From the NCBI GenBank assembly GCA_003169895.1, contig PNAE01000012.1, forward strand, positions 1 through 64,000: a DNA stretch of 64,000 nt, written 5' to 3'. Made by a program: the position numbers and the translations under genes. Positions 52,680-62,288 of this stretch are shown piece after piece (the stretch's first letter is position 1; every line of letters starts with the position of its first letter). The notes under the pieces are model-generated. The model was not told the origin of the DNA, searched no databases, and worked only from the letters and a program-made list of their open reading frames with translations. The DNA comes from Gemmatimonadota bacterium. GTDB lineage: Bacteria > Gemmatimonadota > Gemmatimonadetes > Gemmatimonadales > GWC2-71-9.

Positions 52680-53884
52680 TCGCACCGCTGCTGGCACTGT
52701 TGTTGGCGACCTCGCCGCCGACGCATCTGCAGGTCAGCAGCGCGCGCGGCATCATCATGATCCCGCTGCTGCAGCAGCGCAGCGACGGCCCACTCGTGTC
52801 GCTCAACGCACTCGCGCGTGCGCTCGGCGGAACCGTGGAACCGGACGCGACCTGGGTCACATTGTCGACGGCGGCGGGCCGGTTCCGGTTCCTCGCGGGC
52901 ACCCCGCTGGTACAGGATGGGGTCGCACTGCGCGGCATGCCGGGCGCGTCGCAACGTCGCGGGGATTCGCTCTTCGTTCCGCTCGCGTTCGTCGCCGAGG
53001 TGCTGGCCGACTCGGCACGCCGCGCGTGGAACTGGACGGCCGCGACGACAATGCTCAGCGAAGGCGCCGGTCCCGCGCAACTCACCATGCCCGTGTCGAA
53101 GACCACCGTCGGCAACGCCGGGCGAAATCGTCTGCCCGGAGGGCTGCGCGCCGGGCATCGCGTCACCATCGATCCGGGTCACGGCGGCATCGACCCGGGC
53201 AACCCCGGCATGTTCTTCCCGCGGGGACTGCGGGAGAAGGACGTGACGCTCGCCGTCGGCTTGCTGGTGGCGGCCGAGCTCGAGAAGAAGGGCGTTCGCG
53301 TCACCATGACGCGGACCCGCGATACGCTGATCAATCTCGGGCAGCGCGCACCGCGTTACTGTCAGGTTGACTGTGATCTCTTCGTGTCGATCCATGTCAA
53401 CTCGCTCGATCGGCGGCCCGGGTTCACCCAGGTGCGTGGCTTCGAGACCTACTTCCTCTCCGAGGCTCGTTCGGCCGATGCCGAGCGCGTGGCGCGCATG
53501 GAGAACAGTGCGGTGCGCTACGATATGCACCCGAGCGACGTGGAGCGTTCGACCGGGCTCGACTTCATGTTCAAGGACCTGCAGCGCGCCGAGTTTCTCC
53601 GCCAGTCGCAGCACGCGGCGTCGCTGATCCAGAGCATGCTCGAAGAGGTGCATGACGGGCCGAACAACGGCGTCAAACAGGCGGGCTTCGCGGTGCTCAA
53701 TACGGCGCGCCGGCCGTCGGTGCTGATCGAGATGGGATTCAGCACCAACCGCGACGACGCGGAATTGATGACGACGCCAGATGGGCAGCGCGACCTCGCC
53801 GCCGCCATCGCCCGGGCGATCGTGGCCTACCTCCGGTACTACGACCAGGAAACCGCCGACACGTCGAGCGGATCCGGCCAGTGA
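52676..53884 (+). CDS. N-acetylmuramoyl-L-alanine amidase
   Basis: The 402-residue zinc amidase cleaves the peptide from MurNAc in the wall. It has a signal peptide (MIAPLLALLLATSPPTHL), an N-terminal copper-amine-oxidase-N-like or AMIN-like region (about residues 20-130) and an Amidase_3 domain. Zinc ligands and catalytic glutamate are visible: TIDPGHGGIDPG, LREKDVTL, FVSIHVNS and LIEMGF. The GTG start overlaps the smpB stop and the stop overlaps the TPR lipoprotein start. Confidence 0.92.
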   Translation: MIAPLLALLLATSPPTHLQVSSARGIIMIPLLQQRSDGPLVSLNALARALGGTVEPDATWVTLSTAAGRFRFLAGTPLVQDGVALRGMPGASQRRGDSLFVPLAFVAEVLADSARRAWNWTAATTMLSEGAGPAQLTMPVSKTTVGNAGRNRLPGGLRAGHRVTIDPGHGGIDPGNPGMFFPRGLREKDVTLAVGLLVAAELEKKGVRVTMTRTRDTLINLGQRAPRYCQVDCDLFVSIHVNSLDRRPGFTQVRGFETYFLSEARSADAERVARMENSAVRYDMHPSDVERSTGLDFMFKDLQRAEFLRQSQHAASLIQSMLEEVHDGPNNGVKQAGFAVLNTARRPSVLIEMGFSTNRDDAELMTTPDGQRDLAAAIARAIVAYLRYYDQETADTSSGSGQ

Positions 53885-55242
53885 AGCGGTTCGCGCTCAC
53901 CGGCCTCGCAATGCTCGCCGGGTGCGCTTGGTCCAACTCATTGTATCAGGCGCGCCACCTCACCCAGGACGCGACACGCTCAGAACGCGAGCGGCGGCCG
54001 GGCGAGGCGCAACAGCTATGGGGTCAGGTGGTCGTCAAGGCGGAATCCGCCTACGCGCGCGCGCCGCGCGGTGTCCGCGGCGCCGAAGCCCTCTGGCTCG
54101 CAGGCAACGCTGAGGCGCACAGCGACAATTGCGGGCGTGCCGTGCCATACCTCGAGCGTTCCCTGTTCTCGGGACCGAACGCGCCGTGGAGCCAGCAACT
54201 GCTGCTCGAGCTGGGGCGATGTGACGAGGCGATCGGCGGGCCGACCGCAGCCTCCGTGTACGCCATGCTGATGACGCTGGGCACCGACGCCACGGTGCGC
54301 CGCCACGCGCGGCTACGGCAGGGCCACGTGCTCGTGCTGCAGGGTCACTGGGCGGAGGGTGCCGCGGTTCTCGCCGGGGATGACACGGTGCCAGCGCGAC
54401 TCGATCGCGCCACGGCACTCGCGCAACTCGGTCGCACCGACCAGGCACTGGCCGATCTCGCTCCGCTGCTTGCCGCCGCCGATACCAGCATCAAGTGGGT
54501 CGGCTATGTCGAGGCCTTCGCGGCGCATAACAGTGCCGGCGCCGATCAGCTGCTCGCTCGCCTGCTCAGTTTTGCCAACGTCAGCGATGAGCAACGATCG
54601 GCATGGCTATTGGCCGGAGCGCAGGCGGCGATGGACTTCGATCCCGGTGCCGCGGACCGCCGGCTCCGCCAGCTCGCAACCCGCCCGCGCGGGCGGTCGG
54701 TGAGCGAAGGCCAGATGGTCGAGGCTCAGGGTCAACTCGCGCGGGCGGCATCGATTCCGCGGCTGCGTGCGGTGCTCGACTCGCTGCAGCGCGCCGGCGA
54801 ACTGCCAGAGGGTTCACCCGCGACAATCCGGGTTGCCGACATGGAGCGAGCCGCTCTGTGGCTGGTCGGCACGAACGACTCGACTCGGGCCGGCGCGCCG
54901 ACCGGCGACCTGACGGTCTTCGCGCTTGCCGAGTTTGCGCGCGACTCGTTCGCTGCGCCGCACTTGGCCGGGTGGCTGTTCGCACGCCTGGAGCGGGACT
55001 GGCCACACTCGGACTACTTGCCGAAAGCACTGCTGGCGCGGGCGATGCTCGAACCCGACTCGACCGCATCCCTGCTCGAGCGGGCTCGGCGCTACGTTGC
55101 CAATCCCTACGTCGCCGCGGCAAACGGCGATCGTGGCGGGCAGGTTCGCGTTGCTCAGCTCGAAGACTCCCTCGGCAAGTTCATCCGCGCGATGTGGGTC
55201 GCGCTGCCGCAGGCGCCTCGCGTAGTGCGGGAACGCGAGTGA
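53881..55242 (+). CDS. TPR-like helical repeat lipoprotein
   Basis: The 453-residue product begins MKRFALTGLAMLAGCAWSN, a lipoprotein signal with lipobox LAGC. The rest is alanine- and leucine-rich helical pairs resembling tetratricopeptide repeats, such as AEALWLAGNAEAHSDNCGRA and LDRATALAQLGRTDQALADL. Such proteins usually scaffold envelope complexes. Coupling by 4 bp to a peptidoglycan amidase suggests an envelope role, as a possible activator; that is inference. Confidence 0.7.
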   Translation: MKRFALTGLAMLAGCAWSNSLYQARHLTQDATRSERERRPGEAQQLWGQVVVKAESAYARAPRGVRGAEALWLAGNAEAHSDNCGRAVPYLERSLFSGPNAPWSQQLLLELGRCDEAIGGPTAASVYAMLMTLGTDATVRRHARLRQGHVLVLQGHWAEGAAVLAGDDTVPARLDRATALAQLGRTDQALADLAPLLAAADTSIKWVGYVEAFAAHNSAGADQLLARLLSFANVSDEQRSAWLLAGAQAAMDFDPGAADRRLRQLATRPRGRSVSEGQMVEAQGQLARAASIPRLRAVLDSLQRAGELPEGSPATIRVADMERAALWLVGTNDSTRAGAPTGDLTVFALAEFARDSFAAPHLAGWLFARLERDWPHSDYLPKALLARAMLEPDSTASLLERARRYVANPYVAAANGDRGGQVRVAQLEDSLGKFIRAMWVALPQAPRVVRERE

Positions 55243-56102
55243 GTCTGGCCCGCGACGTCGCCGGCATCCGCTTCTCCAACCCGATTCTGCTGGCCGCCGG
55301 CACCGCCGGCTACGGACGCGAAGTTGCCGGCGTCATCGCGCTGCGCCGCTTGGGCGGCCTCGTGACCAAGGCGGTGTCGCTGGAGCGGCGCGTCGGGAAC
55401 CGGGCGCCGCGTGTCGCGGAGTTTCACGGCGGCATGCTCAACGCCGTCGGACTGGCGAACCCCGGCGTCGCGCACGTGCGGGCGCACGACCTGCCGTGGT
55501 TGCGGACGGCCGAACCGGCCCTGCCGGTCCTGGTCAACGTGGTTGGCTTTACCACCGCAGAGTACGCCGAGGTGATCACGCAGCTCGATGACCGCGAAGG
55601 CCACGCGGGCTATGAGTTGAACCTCTCCTGCCCAAACACGAACGCGGGCGGTGTGGAGTTCGGCGCCGACGCAGCCACCGTGACCGATGTGGTGGCGCGC
55701 TGTCGCCGCGCAACCCGCCGGCCGCTGTTCGCCAAGCTCTCGCCGGCGCTTCCGGTCATCGCGGTCATCGCGCGCGCGGCTCGCGATGCGGGCGCCGATG
55801 GCATCACGCTCGTCAACACCATGCCCGGCTTGGCGTATCATGGCAGCCAGACCCGGCTCGGCAACGGGTTCGGCGGCGTCAGCGGCCCGGCGCTCTTGCC
55901 AGTCGGACTGCTGGCCGTCAGTCGGACGGCGGAAGCGCTCCCCGACGTGCCGATTATCGGCACGGGCGGCGTGTCGACTGCCGAGCACGCTCGCGATTAT
56001 TTCCGCGCCGGTGCCACGCTCGTCGCCATCGGTACCGCGGCGCTCGCCGACCCTCGGCTGCCCGAACGGATCATCACCGCGCTGGAGCGAACCGATGGCT
56101 GA
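55239..56102 (+). CDS. pyrD: Dihydroorotate dehydrogenase, class 1B type
   Basis: The 287-residue FMN enzyme oxidises dihydroorotate to orotate in pyrimidine synthesis. Landmarks are NPILLAAGTAGYG, LVTKAVSLERRVGNRAPRV, NAVGLANPG, the catalytic cysteine in ELNLSCPNTN and the FMN phosphate loop PIIGTGGVSTAEHARDYF. It is cytosolic in type; the class 1B partner PyrK is not next to it. The GTG start overlaps the TPR gene, and pyrF begins 8 bp inside its end. Confidence 0.92.
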   Translation: MSLARDVAGIRFSNPILLAAGTAGYGREVAGVIALRRLGGLVTKAVSLERRVGNRAPRVAEFHGGMLNAVGLANPGVAHVRAHDLPWLRTAEPALPVLVNVVGFTTAEYAEVITQLDDREGHAGYELNLSCPNTNAGGVEFGADAATVTDVVARCRRATRRPLFAKLSPALPVIAVIARAARDAGADGITLVNTMPGLAYHGSQTRLGNGFGGVSGPALLPVGLLAVSRTAEALPDVPIIGTGGVSTAEHARDYFRAGATLVAIGTAALADPRLPERIITALERTDG

Positions 56103-56781
56103 ACTGATCGTGGCATTGGACCACGCCGACGCGCCGGCCGCCATCGCATTGCTCGATCACTTGCCGGACGCGTGCCCGGTCAAGGTCGGCTCCGTGCTAC
56201 TGACCCGCGCGGGCATTGGTTTCGTGCGTGGACTGGTCGCCGGTGGACATCGCGTGTTCGTAGACGCCAAGTGGCACGACATCCCGAACACGGTGGCTGG
56301 CGCAGTCGACGCGGCCGCCGATCTCGGCGTCGAGATGGTCACGGTGCATGCGAGCGGTGGTGGCGACATGTTGCGATCGGCCATGCAGGCCGCTTCAGGG
56401 CGGATCAAGGTGGTTGCCGTCACGGTGCTGACCTCGCTTGACGCGGCGACCTACGCTGCGCTGACCGGCCGCGATCGGGTGGTCGTCGCCGACGAAGTCG
56501 TCCGGCTCGCCCAGCTGGCGATCGACGCCGGCGTCGACGGCGTGGTATGCTCGGCGGAAGAAATCGCCCGGGTGCGCGCCGTAGTGGGTCACGGGCGGAT
56601 TGTGGTGCCGGGGATCCGGCGGGCAGGGGACACGGCCGGTGATCAGCGGCGCATCGCGACGCCCGAAGCCGCGGTGGCGGCGGGGGCGACGCACCTGGTG
56701 GTCGGCCGACCGATCACGGACGCCGACGACCCGGGGGCGGCATATCGTGAGTTCATGGCCGCCATGGGCCATGAGCCATGA
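56095..56781 (+). CDS. pyrF: Orotidine 5'-phosphate decarboxylase
   Basis: The 228-residue barrel enzyme makes UMP from OMP. The catalytic set is visible: LIVALDHADAP, KVGSVLLTRAG, FVDAKWHDIPNTVAGA (the DxKxxD motif) and VVPGIRRAGDTAGDQRRIAT followed by LVVGRPIT. It follows pyrD in the pathway and overlaps it by 8 bp. Its last codons (ATG GCC GCC ATG GGC CAT GAG CCA) and stop belong to a heptamer repeat. Confidence 0.94.
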   Translation: MAELIVALDHADAPAAIALLDHLPDACPVKVGSVLLTRAGIGFVRGLVAGGHRVFVDAKWHDIPNTVAGAVDAAADLGVEMVTVHASGGGDMLRSAMQAASGRIKVVAVTVLTSLDAATYAALTGRDRVVVADEVVRLAQLAIDAGVDGVVCSAEEIARVRAVVGHGRIVVPGIRRAGDTAGDQRRIATPEAAVAAGATHLVVGRPITDADDPGAAYREFMAAMGHEP

Positions 56782-56788
56782 GCCCCTG
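56754..56788 (+). repeat. Heptamer repeat, GCCATGA family (locus I)
   Basis: CATGGCC, GCCATGG, GCCATGA, GCCATGA and GCCCCTG run through the pyrF C-terminus and stop codon at a seven-base period. No inverted partner is seen. Confidence 0.7.
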
Positions 56789-56886
56789 ACAGTCGGGTCA
56801 GCGCGAACCCCGGCGCTCCGCACCGAGAGTGCTGTTCGGGGCGCACCGCCCTTGGCGCACGGCCCAACTCCGTGCCCCCGGCCCAG

Positions 56887-56915
56887 TTGCGCCCCCTCAA
56901 ACTCGCCGCTATCTT
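56887..56915 (+). promoter_or_regulatory. Promoter of the rpmJ-rplQ operon
   Basis: TTGCGC at 56887-56892 and TATCTT at 56910-56915 are separated by 17 bp, the best -35/-10 pair in the window. The transcript would start about 35 bases before rpmJ. The rest of the 176-bp gap after pyrF holds no gene; infA, a frequent neighbour, is absent. Confidence 0.6.
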
Positions 56916-56957
56916 GCCTTGCTGTCCCATAAACCCCAGTGCCGGAGTCGATCCCGC

Positions 56958-57074
56958 GTGAAGGTTCGTTCGAGTGTCAAGCCGATCTGTGAGAGCTGCC
57001 GCGTCGTCAAGCGACGGGGTGTGGTGCGCGTGATCTGCAGCCGCACCACCAAGCACAAGCAGCGGCAGGGCTGA
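56958..57074 (+). CDS. rpmJ: 50S ribosomal protein L36
   Basis: The 38-residue protein [20 protein letters not shown] and following residues is a zinc-type L36. Its zinc ligands Cys11, Cys14, Cys27 and His33 are all present. The start codon is GTG. It lies one base before rpsM, the conserved order in bacterial alpha operons. Confidence 0.95.
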   Translation: MKVRSSVKPICESCRVVKRRGVVRVICSRTTKHKQRQG

Positions 57075-57075
57075 C

Positions 57076-57456
57076 ATGGCGCGTATCGCCGGGGTCGACC
57101 TGCCGCGCGAAAAGCGCGTCGAAATTGGACTCACCTATATCTTCGGCGTCGGCCGCGTGACCAGCCGCAAGCTGCTCGCGGAGACCGGCATCAACCCGGA
57201 CACGCGGGTGCGCGACCTGACTGACGTTGAAGTCGGGCGTCTGCGCCAGCTCATCGAGCGTTCCACCAAGACCGAGGGCGCGCTGCGCACCGAGGTCGCC
57301 ATGAACATCAAGCGCCTGATGGACATCGGCAGCTATCGCGGCATTCGTCATCGCCGTGGCCTGCCGGTGCGCGGTCAGCGCACGCATACCAACGCCCGGA
57401 CCAAGAAGGGCCCTCGTCGGGCCATCGCCGGCAAGAAGAAGGTGACCAAGAAGTAA
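57076..57456 (+). CDS. rpsM: 30S ribosomal protein S13
   Basis: The 126-residue protein shows [20 protein letters not shown], the [14 protein letters not shown] helix-hairpin region, [20 protein letters not shown] and a basic tail. It contacts the tRNAs and the subunit bridge. All conserved segments are intact, and rpsK follows after three bases. Confidence 0.97.
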   Translation: MARIAGVDLPREKRVEIGLTYIFGVGRVTSRKLLAETGINPDTRVRDLTDVEVGRLRQLIERSTKTEGALRTEVAMNIKRLMDIGSYRGIRHRRGLPVRGQRTHTNARTKKGPRRAIAGKKKVTKK

Positions 57457-57459
57457 TCC

Positions 57460-57861
57460 ATGACCGCACCCGTCACTGCTCCGAAGCCGAGCGCCAAGCG
57501 CTCGAAGAAGTTGGTGGAATCCGAGGGGATCGTTCATATCTCCGCGACGTTCAACAACGTGCTGATCACCATCACCGACCTCCGTGGCAACACGGTGGCA
57601 TGGGGAACCGCCGGCAAGGCGGGATTCAAGGGCTCCAAGAAGTCGACGCCCTTCGCCGCCACGGTGGCGGGCGAGAACTGCGCGCGCGAGGCGCTCAATC
57701 TCGGCATGCGCAAGGTGCACGTGCGGGTGCAGGGGCCGGGCAGCGGCCGCGAGTCGGCAATCCAGGCGCTCGCCTCGGTGGGCCTCAAGGTGGCGTCGAT
57801 CCGCGATGTTACCCCCATCCCGCACAACGGCTGTCGTCCACCGAAGAAGCGGCGGGTCTGA
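57460..57861 (+). CDS. rpsK: 30S ribosomal protein S11
   Basis: The 133-residue platform protein has the core [56 protein letters not shown] and the terminal [18 protein letters not shown]. The first 20 residues are a non-conserved alanine/proline/lysine extension, as is common. It lies between rpsM and rpsD in the expected order. Confidence 0.97.
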   Translation: MTAPVTAPKPSAKRSKKLVESEGIVHISATFNNVLITITDLRGNTVAWGTAGKAGFKGSKKSTPFAATVAGENCAREALNLGMRKVHVRVQGPGSGRESAIQALASVGLKVASIRDVTPIPHNGCRPPKKRRV

Positions 57862-57864
57862 GCC

Positions 57865-58497
57865 ATGCGATACACCGGACCACAGTGCCGCCTCTGCCGG
57901 CGCGAAGGCACCAAGCTGTTCCTCAAGGGCACTCGCTGCCTGACCGAAAAGTGCGCTATTGACCGCCGCCAGTATCCGCCGGGGCAGCACGGGCAGGCGG
58001 CTGGTCGCGGGCGCAAGATGTCCGAGTACGCCAAGCAGCTGCGGGAAAAGCAGAAGGTCAAGCGGATGTACGGCCTGTCCGAGTCGCAGTTCCGCAACAC
58101 CTATTCGGGTGCGTCGCGACTGCCCGGCGTCAAGGGCACCAACTTGCTGGTGGCGCTCGAAACCCGGCTGGACAACATCGTCTACCGCATGGGTTTCGCG
58201 TCGTCGCGCCGCGGCGCGCGCCAGCTGGTCGGGCACGGCCACGTCGAAGTGAACGGACGCAAGGTCGACATTCCCAGCTATCGGGTGGTGCCGGGCCAGG
58301 AAGTGCGCGTGACGCCCAAGGACCGCGAGCAACTCAGCGTCAAGCTGTCGCAGGAACACGCGTCCCGGGGTGCGCCGGTCTCGTGGCTGTCGATCGACAC
58401 CGACAACGCAGCCGGACGGCTGCTGGAGCTGCCCACGCGCGACGCCATTCCGGTGAACGCGCAGGAGCAACTCATCGTCGAGCTCTACTCGAAGTAA
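57865..58497 (+). CDS. rpsD: 30S ribosomal protein S4
   Basis: The 210-residue assembly protein keeps a zinc site (Cys8, Cys11, Cys25, Cys30), so it is the C+ form. It has an S4 RNA-binding domain (ETRLDNIVYRMGFASSRRGA, then GHVEVNGRKVDIPSYRV). In many bacteria S4 represses its own operon; a binding site cannot be identified here by eye. It precedes rpoA. Confidence 0.97.
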   Translation: MRYTGPQCRLCRREGTKLFLKGTRCLTEKCAIDRRQYPPGQHGQAAGRGRKMSEYAKQLREKQKVKRMYGLSESQFRNTYSGASRLPGVKGTNLLVALETRLDNIVYRMGFASSRRGARQLVGHGHVEVNGRKVDIPSYRVVPGQEVRVTPKDREQLSVKLSQEHASRGAPVSWLSIDTDNAAGRLLELPTRDAIPVNAQEQLIVELYSK

Positions 58498-58515
58498 TCT
58501 GAGGGATACGGGCTG

Positions 58516-59565
58516 ATGGCTATTGATCTGACCGGACTGGTACGCCCGCAAGTCGTCGAGATGACCAAGCGGGAAGACAATCCGAACATCGCCGAGTTCC
58601 GGCTCCAGCCGCTCGAACGCGGCTTCGGTCACACGCTCGGCAATTCATTGCGCCGGCTACTGTTATCGTCGCTGCCGGGGAGTGCCGTCTGGGGCTTCCG
58701 GCTGGACGGCGTCGTGCACGAGCACCAGACCGTGCAGGGCGTACTTGAGGACGTGCACCAGATCGTGCAACGCCTCAAGTCGCTCACCCTCGTGCTCGAC
58801 GATGCGGTCGACGAAGCCGTGCTGCGCATCTCCAAGCAGGGGCCGGGCGCGGTGTACGCCAGCGACATCCAGGAATCGGGACAGGGCCGCGTGTTCAATC
58901 CCGATCACCTGCTGTTCACGGTGCAGGACGACCGCGAGGTGAACTGCGAACTCTACGTCAACAAGGGCCGCGGCTACGTCGAGTCGGAAATGCACCCGAC
59001 CGATCGGTCCTATCCGGTGGACCTGGTGCGCATCGACGCCATCTACAATCCGGTGCGGCGCGCCAACTTCACGGTGGCGGAGACCCGGGTCGGCCAGCGC
59101 ACGGACTACGACCGCCTCGCCGTGTCGGTCGAAACCAACGGCACCCTCACGCCGGAAGACGCCATTGCCTACGCGGCCGCGCTCGCCCAGGAGCACCTTC
59201 GGTACTTCGTTGAATTCGGCAAGACACCGGCGTACACCGCACCGGCCACCGACGCGCGCGCACCGGCCTCGGGTCTCGCCGGCCGCCTCGGACGCGCCAT
59301 CGACGATCTCGGCCTTTCGGTGCGCACGGTGAATTCGCTGAAGAACTCCAACATCCGCACGCTGCAGGATCTGGTGGAGTTCTCGGTCAAGGATCTCAAG
59401 GACGTGAAGAACATCGGTGACAAGGCGCTCCAGGAAATTGCCGACCTGCTGCAGGGCGAAGAGCTGAACTTCGAAATGCAGTTCGAGGAAGTCGGCGGTG
59501 ACCTGCGCATCACCGATCAGGGAACACCGCCGGTCGTGCCGGTGAGCCACGGAGAGGACGAGTAA
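58516..59565 (+). CDS. rpoA: RNA polymerase alpha subunit
   Basis: The 349-residue subunit has the N-terminal dimerisation domain (ERGFGHTLGNSLRRLLLSSL near residue 36), a linker rich in alanine and proline (about 240-255), and a C-terminal DNA- and activator-binding domain (LSVRTVNSLKNSNIRTLQDL through IGDKALQEIADLL). An acidic extension follows the C-terminal domain. It assembles RNA polymerase and reads UP elements. Confidence 0.97.
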   Translation: MAIDLTGLVRPQVVEMTKREDNPNIAEFRLQPLERGFGHTLGNSLRRLLLSSLPGSAVWGFRLDGVVHEHQTVQGVLEDVHQIVQRLKSLTLVLDDAVDEAVLRISKQGPGAVYASDIQESGQGRVFNPDHLLFTVQDDREVNCELYVNKGRGYVESEMHPTDRSYPVDLVRIDAIYNPVRRANFTVAETRVGQRTDYDRLAVSVETNGTLTPEDAIAYAAALAQEHLRYFVEFGKTPAYTAPATDARAPASGLAGRLGRAIDDLGLSVRTVNSLKNSNIRTLQDLVEFSVKDLKDVKNIGDKALQEIADLLQGEELNFEMQFEEVGGDLRITDQGTPPVVPVSHGEDE

Positions 59566-59568
59566 CCC

Positions 59569-59925
59569 ATGCGTCACCGCGCCAAGGGACGGCAGCTGTC
59601 GCGCACGGCAAGCCACCGGCGGGCGCTGCTGCGCAACATGGCGGCCTCGCTGTTCAAGCATGAAGGCATCAACACCACCGTGGCCAAGGCGAAGGAGCTG
59701 CGCCCCTACGCGGAGAAGCTCGTCACGCTGGCGCGCCGCGGCGATCTGCACGCCGTGCGGCAGGTGGAACAGAAGATCCCGGATCGCGAAGTGCTGACCA
59801 AGCTGTTCAAGACCATCGGTCCGCGATTCGCATCACGGCCAGGTGGCTACATCCGGATTCTCAAGCTGGGACATCGTCCTGGCGATGGTGCCGAGATGGC
59901 GCGGATCGAGCTGCTCGCCGAGTGA
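59569..59925 (+). CDS. rplQ: 50S ribosomal protein L17
   Basis: The 118-residue protein begins MRHRAKGRQLSRTASHRRAL and has LLRNMAASLFKHEGINTTVA, KAKELRPYAEKLVTLARRGD and the terminal GGYIRILKLGHRPGDGAEMA. It lines the exit tunnel region of the large subunit. It is the last gene of the operon and is followed by a strong terminator. Confidence 0.97.
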   Translation: MRHRAKGRQLSRTASHRRALLRNMAASLFKHEGINTTVAKAKELRPYAEKLVTLARRGDLHAVRQVEQKIPDREVLTKLFKTIGPRFASRPGGYIRILKLGHRPGDGAEMARIELLAE

Positions 59926-59958
59926 CCGGGCTGCCGGGGGGAGAGGAACCAGCGATGA

Positions 59959-59983
59959 GGGGACCTTCGGGTCCCCTTTTTTT
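59959..59983 (+). terminator. Rho-independent terminator after rplQ
   Basis: GGGGACC, a UUCG-type tetraloop TTCG and GGTCCCC form a perfect 7-bp stem followed by seven T residues. It lies about 33 bp past the rplQ stop and ends the ribosomal protein operon. Confidence 0.97.
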
Positions 59984-60005
59984 CAGTGAGTCGAGCGGCG
60001 GACCG

Positions 60006-60221
60006 CTACGCCGTGGTCGTCGTCGCGGTCCGCTGCGCCTTGACGACCTTGCCGGTCTTGAGGCACTGGGTGCAGACCCGGACGCGGCGCGGCGCCGCGC
60101 CGACCATCACGCGCACCGTCTGCAGGTTGGGGAACCAGCGGCGCTTGCGGCGATTGTTGGCATGACTGACATGGTTGCCCGTGATCGGGCCCTTGCCGCA
60201 CATGGTGCAGACCCGCGCCAT
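60006..60221 (-). CDS. rpmB: 50S ribosomal protein L28
   Basis: The 71-residue protein reads [20 protein letters not shown], then [16 protein letters not shown] and [14 protein letters not shown]. It keeps four cysteines in two CxxC pairs, the zinc-binding form. GGAG lies seven bases before the ATG. It is convergent with rplQ and transcribed alone. Confidence 0.95.
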   Translation of the reverse strand: MARVCTMCGKGPITGNHVSHANNRRKRRWFPNLQTVRVMVGAAPRRVRVCTQCLKTGKVVKAQRTATTTTA

Positions 60222-60384
60222 GGTGGAACTCCGGAAAAAAGTGGTCCTAAGCCAAACCAGCCATGCAACTTAGGGCCGATGGCGTCCGGAGGCAACGGTG
60301 CATGGGCGACAACAGGTGCGATTCACGACGCATGGCCGGGCGCAGCGTGCGGCGCCCGGTACGACCTCCGACTGGCGAGCCCTC

Positions 60385-61347
60385 ATGCCTAAAGCCCTCA
60401 TCACCGGCATCACCGGCCAGGACGGTTCCTACCTGGCGGAGCACCTCCTCGCGAAGGGCTACGACGTCGTTGGCGTCGTCCGCCGAACCTCGCATCACTC
60501 GTACGAGCGCATCGAGCACCTGATCCCGCGGGTCGAGATCGTCGCGGCCGATTTGCTCGACCAGCACTCGTTGACGATCGTGATCCAGGAGGCACAGCCC
60601 GATGAGATCTACAATCTTGCCGCGCAGTCCTTCGTGCCCACCTCGTTCACCCAGCCCGTTCTCACCGGCGAATTCACAGCGCTCGGCGTCACCCGGATTC
60701 TCGAGGCCGTGCGCCTCGTCTGTCCCCGGGCCCGTTTCTATCAGGCGAGCTCGTCGGAAATGTTCGGCAAGGTGCAGCAGACCCCCCAGCGCGAGACCAC
60801 GCCGTTCTACCCACGCTCACCCTATGGCATCGCGAAGCTATACGGTCACTGGATCACGGTGAACTACCGCGAGTCCTACGGGTTGTACGCGGTGAGCGGC
60901 ATTCTCTTCAATCACGAGTCTCCGCGCCGCGGCATGGAGTTCGTGACGCGCAAGGTGACCGACGCTGCGGCGCGCATCAAGCTCGGGCGCGCCACGGAAC
61001 TGCGCATGGGCAACCTCGACGCCAAGCGGGATTGGGGGTTTGCCGGCGACTACGTCGACGCGATGTGGCGCATGCTGCAAGCACCCACGCCGCAGGATTA
61101 CGTCGTCGGCACCGGCGAATCGCACTCGGTGGAAGAGCTCGTGGCGGTGGCGTTCGGGCACGTGGGGCTCGACTGGCGCAAGCATATCGTGGTCGATCCC
61201 AAGTTCTACCGGCCCGCCGAGGTCGATTTCCTCATCGCCGATCCCGCGCGCATCAAGGCGGAGTTGGGTTGGACGCCGACGCTCTCGTTCGAACAGCTGG
61301 TAACGATGATGGTCGATGCCGACCTGCGGCGGCTTCAGGCCCGGTGA
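60385..61347 (+). CDS. gmd: GDP-mannose 4,6-dehydratase
   Basis: The 320-residue SDR removes water from GDP-D-mannose to give GDP-4-keto-6-deoxymannose. It has the NADP loop [19 protein letters not shown], the substrate segment [20 protein letters not shown] with catalytic Ser/Glu, and the YGIAK active site. It also has [17 protein letters not shown] and [20 protein letters not shown], both diagnostic for the family. I chose ATG 60385 because the upstream frame is not conserved. The next gene, a reductase-like SDR, overlaps by 4 bp. Confidence 0.94.
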   Translation: MPKALITGITGQDGSYLAEHLLAKGYDVVGVVRRTSHHSYERIEHLIPRVEIVAADLLDQHSLTIVIQEAQPDEIYNLAAQSFVPTSFTQPVLTGEFTALGVTRILEAVRLVCPRARFYQASSSEMFGKVQQTPQRETTPFYPRSPYGIAKLYGHWITVNYRESYGLYAVSGILFNHESPRRGMEFVTRKVTDAAARIKLGRATELRMGNLDAKRDWGFAGDYVDAMWRMLQAPTPQDYVVGTGESHSVEELVAVAFGHVGLDWRKHIVVDPKFYRPAEVDFLIADPARIKAELGWTPTLSFEQLVTMMVDADLRRLQAR

Positions 61348-62288
61348 ATCGCCTGCTCATCACCGGCGCCGACGGCTTCGTCGGCCGATGGCTGGTGCGC
61401 GCGGCGCGGGCCGCGGGAACGCCCGTTGTCGCCGTGATCCTTCCCGACGCCGCCCCGCCTGCTGAATGGCAGGCGTTGTCGGGCGCCTTGGCGCCCGTGA
61501 CCACGGTGTTTGCCGATCTGCGCGATCGCGCATCCGTTGACCGGGTCGCCCGCTGTCGCCCGGATGCGGTAGTTCATCTCGCGGCGATCGCGTCCGTGAC
61601 CGCAGCCCGCCAGGATCCGACGGCGGCGACGGCGGTAAACCGCGTCGCCACCGTCTCGCTCGCCGAGTCGCTGTCCGCCACGAGCTGCCCGCGGTTCCTG
61701 TTCGTATCGACTGCCGAGGTCTATGGTCCCGGGCACGCCGCGCCGATCGCGGAGTCGGCGCCGGTCAACCCGTGTTCGTCCTACGCCGCGAGCAAGGCGG
61801 AGGCTGAGGCGTCCCTGACCGTAGTGTCACGCCGCGACAGGCTCCCCGTGGTAGTGGCACGCGCCTTTCCGCACACCGGACCGGGGCAGACCACGACCTA
61901 CGTCCTCCCGGCCCTGGCGGCTCGACTGAAAGCCGCCAGGCGGACGGGCTCCACGGTGGTGCAGACCGGGAATCTCGCGGCCGTCCGCGACTTCCTCGAT
62001 GTCCGTGACGTTGTACGCGCCTATCTCCTGCTGCTGGAACGCGGCACGCCCGGCGAGGTGTACAACGTCGCCAGCGGCGTTGGCCGCCGGCTGGCAGATT
62101 GCTTCGATCTGCTCGCGCGGTTCATTGGTGTGGACGCCCATGCGGAGCAGGATCCATCGCTGCTCCGATCCACCGATATTCCGGTCCTGATCGGTGACGC
62201 GACCCGGCTGCGGACCGCGACCGCGTGGTCGGCCGAGATTCCTTTCGAACGCACGCTCCAGGACATCGTGGATGCCCAAGCGGACTGA
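61344..62288 (+). CDS. NAD-dependent epimerase/reductase, GDP-4-keto-6-deoxymannose reductase-like
   Basis: The 314-residue extended SDR has a cofactor loop ([19 protein letters not shown]), [10 protein letters not shown], the catalytic segment [11 protein letters not shown] and [10 protein letters not shown], and [18 protein letters not shown]. Coupled to gmd, it most likely reduces the 4-keto sugar to GDP-D-rhamnose (Rmd-like). GDP-fucose formation is less likely because the epimerising GMER family looks different. Such sugars go into surface polysaccharide. Its end overlaps carB by 17 bp. Confidence 0.8.
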   Translation: MNRLLITGADGFVGRWLVRAARAAGTPVVAVILPDAAPPAEWQALSGALAPVTTVFADLRDRASVDRVARCRPDAVVHLAAIASVTAARQDPTAATAVNRVATVSLAESLSATSCPRFLFVSTAEVYGPGHAAPIAESAPVNPCSSYAASKAEAEASLTVVSRRDRLPVVVARAFPHTGPGQTTTYVLPALAARLKAARRTGSTVVQTGNLAAVRDFLDVRDVVRAYLLLLERGTPGEVYNVASGVGRRLADCFDLLARFIGVDAHAEQDPSLLRSTDIPVLIGDATRLRTATAWSAEIPFERTLQDIVDAQAD

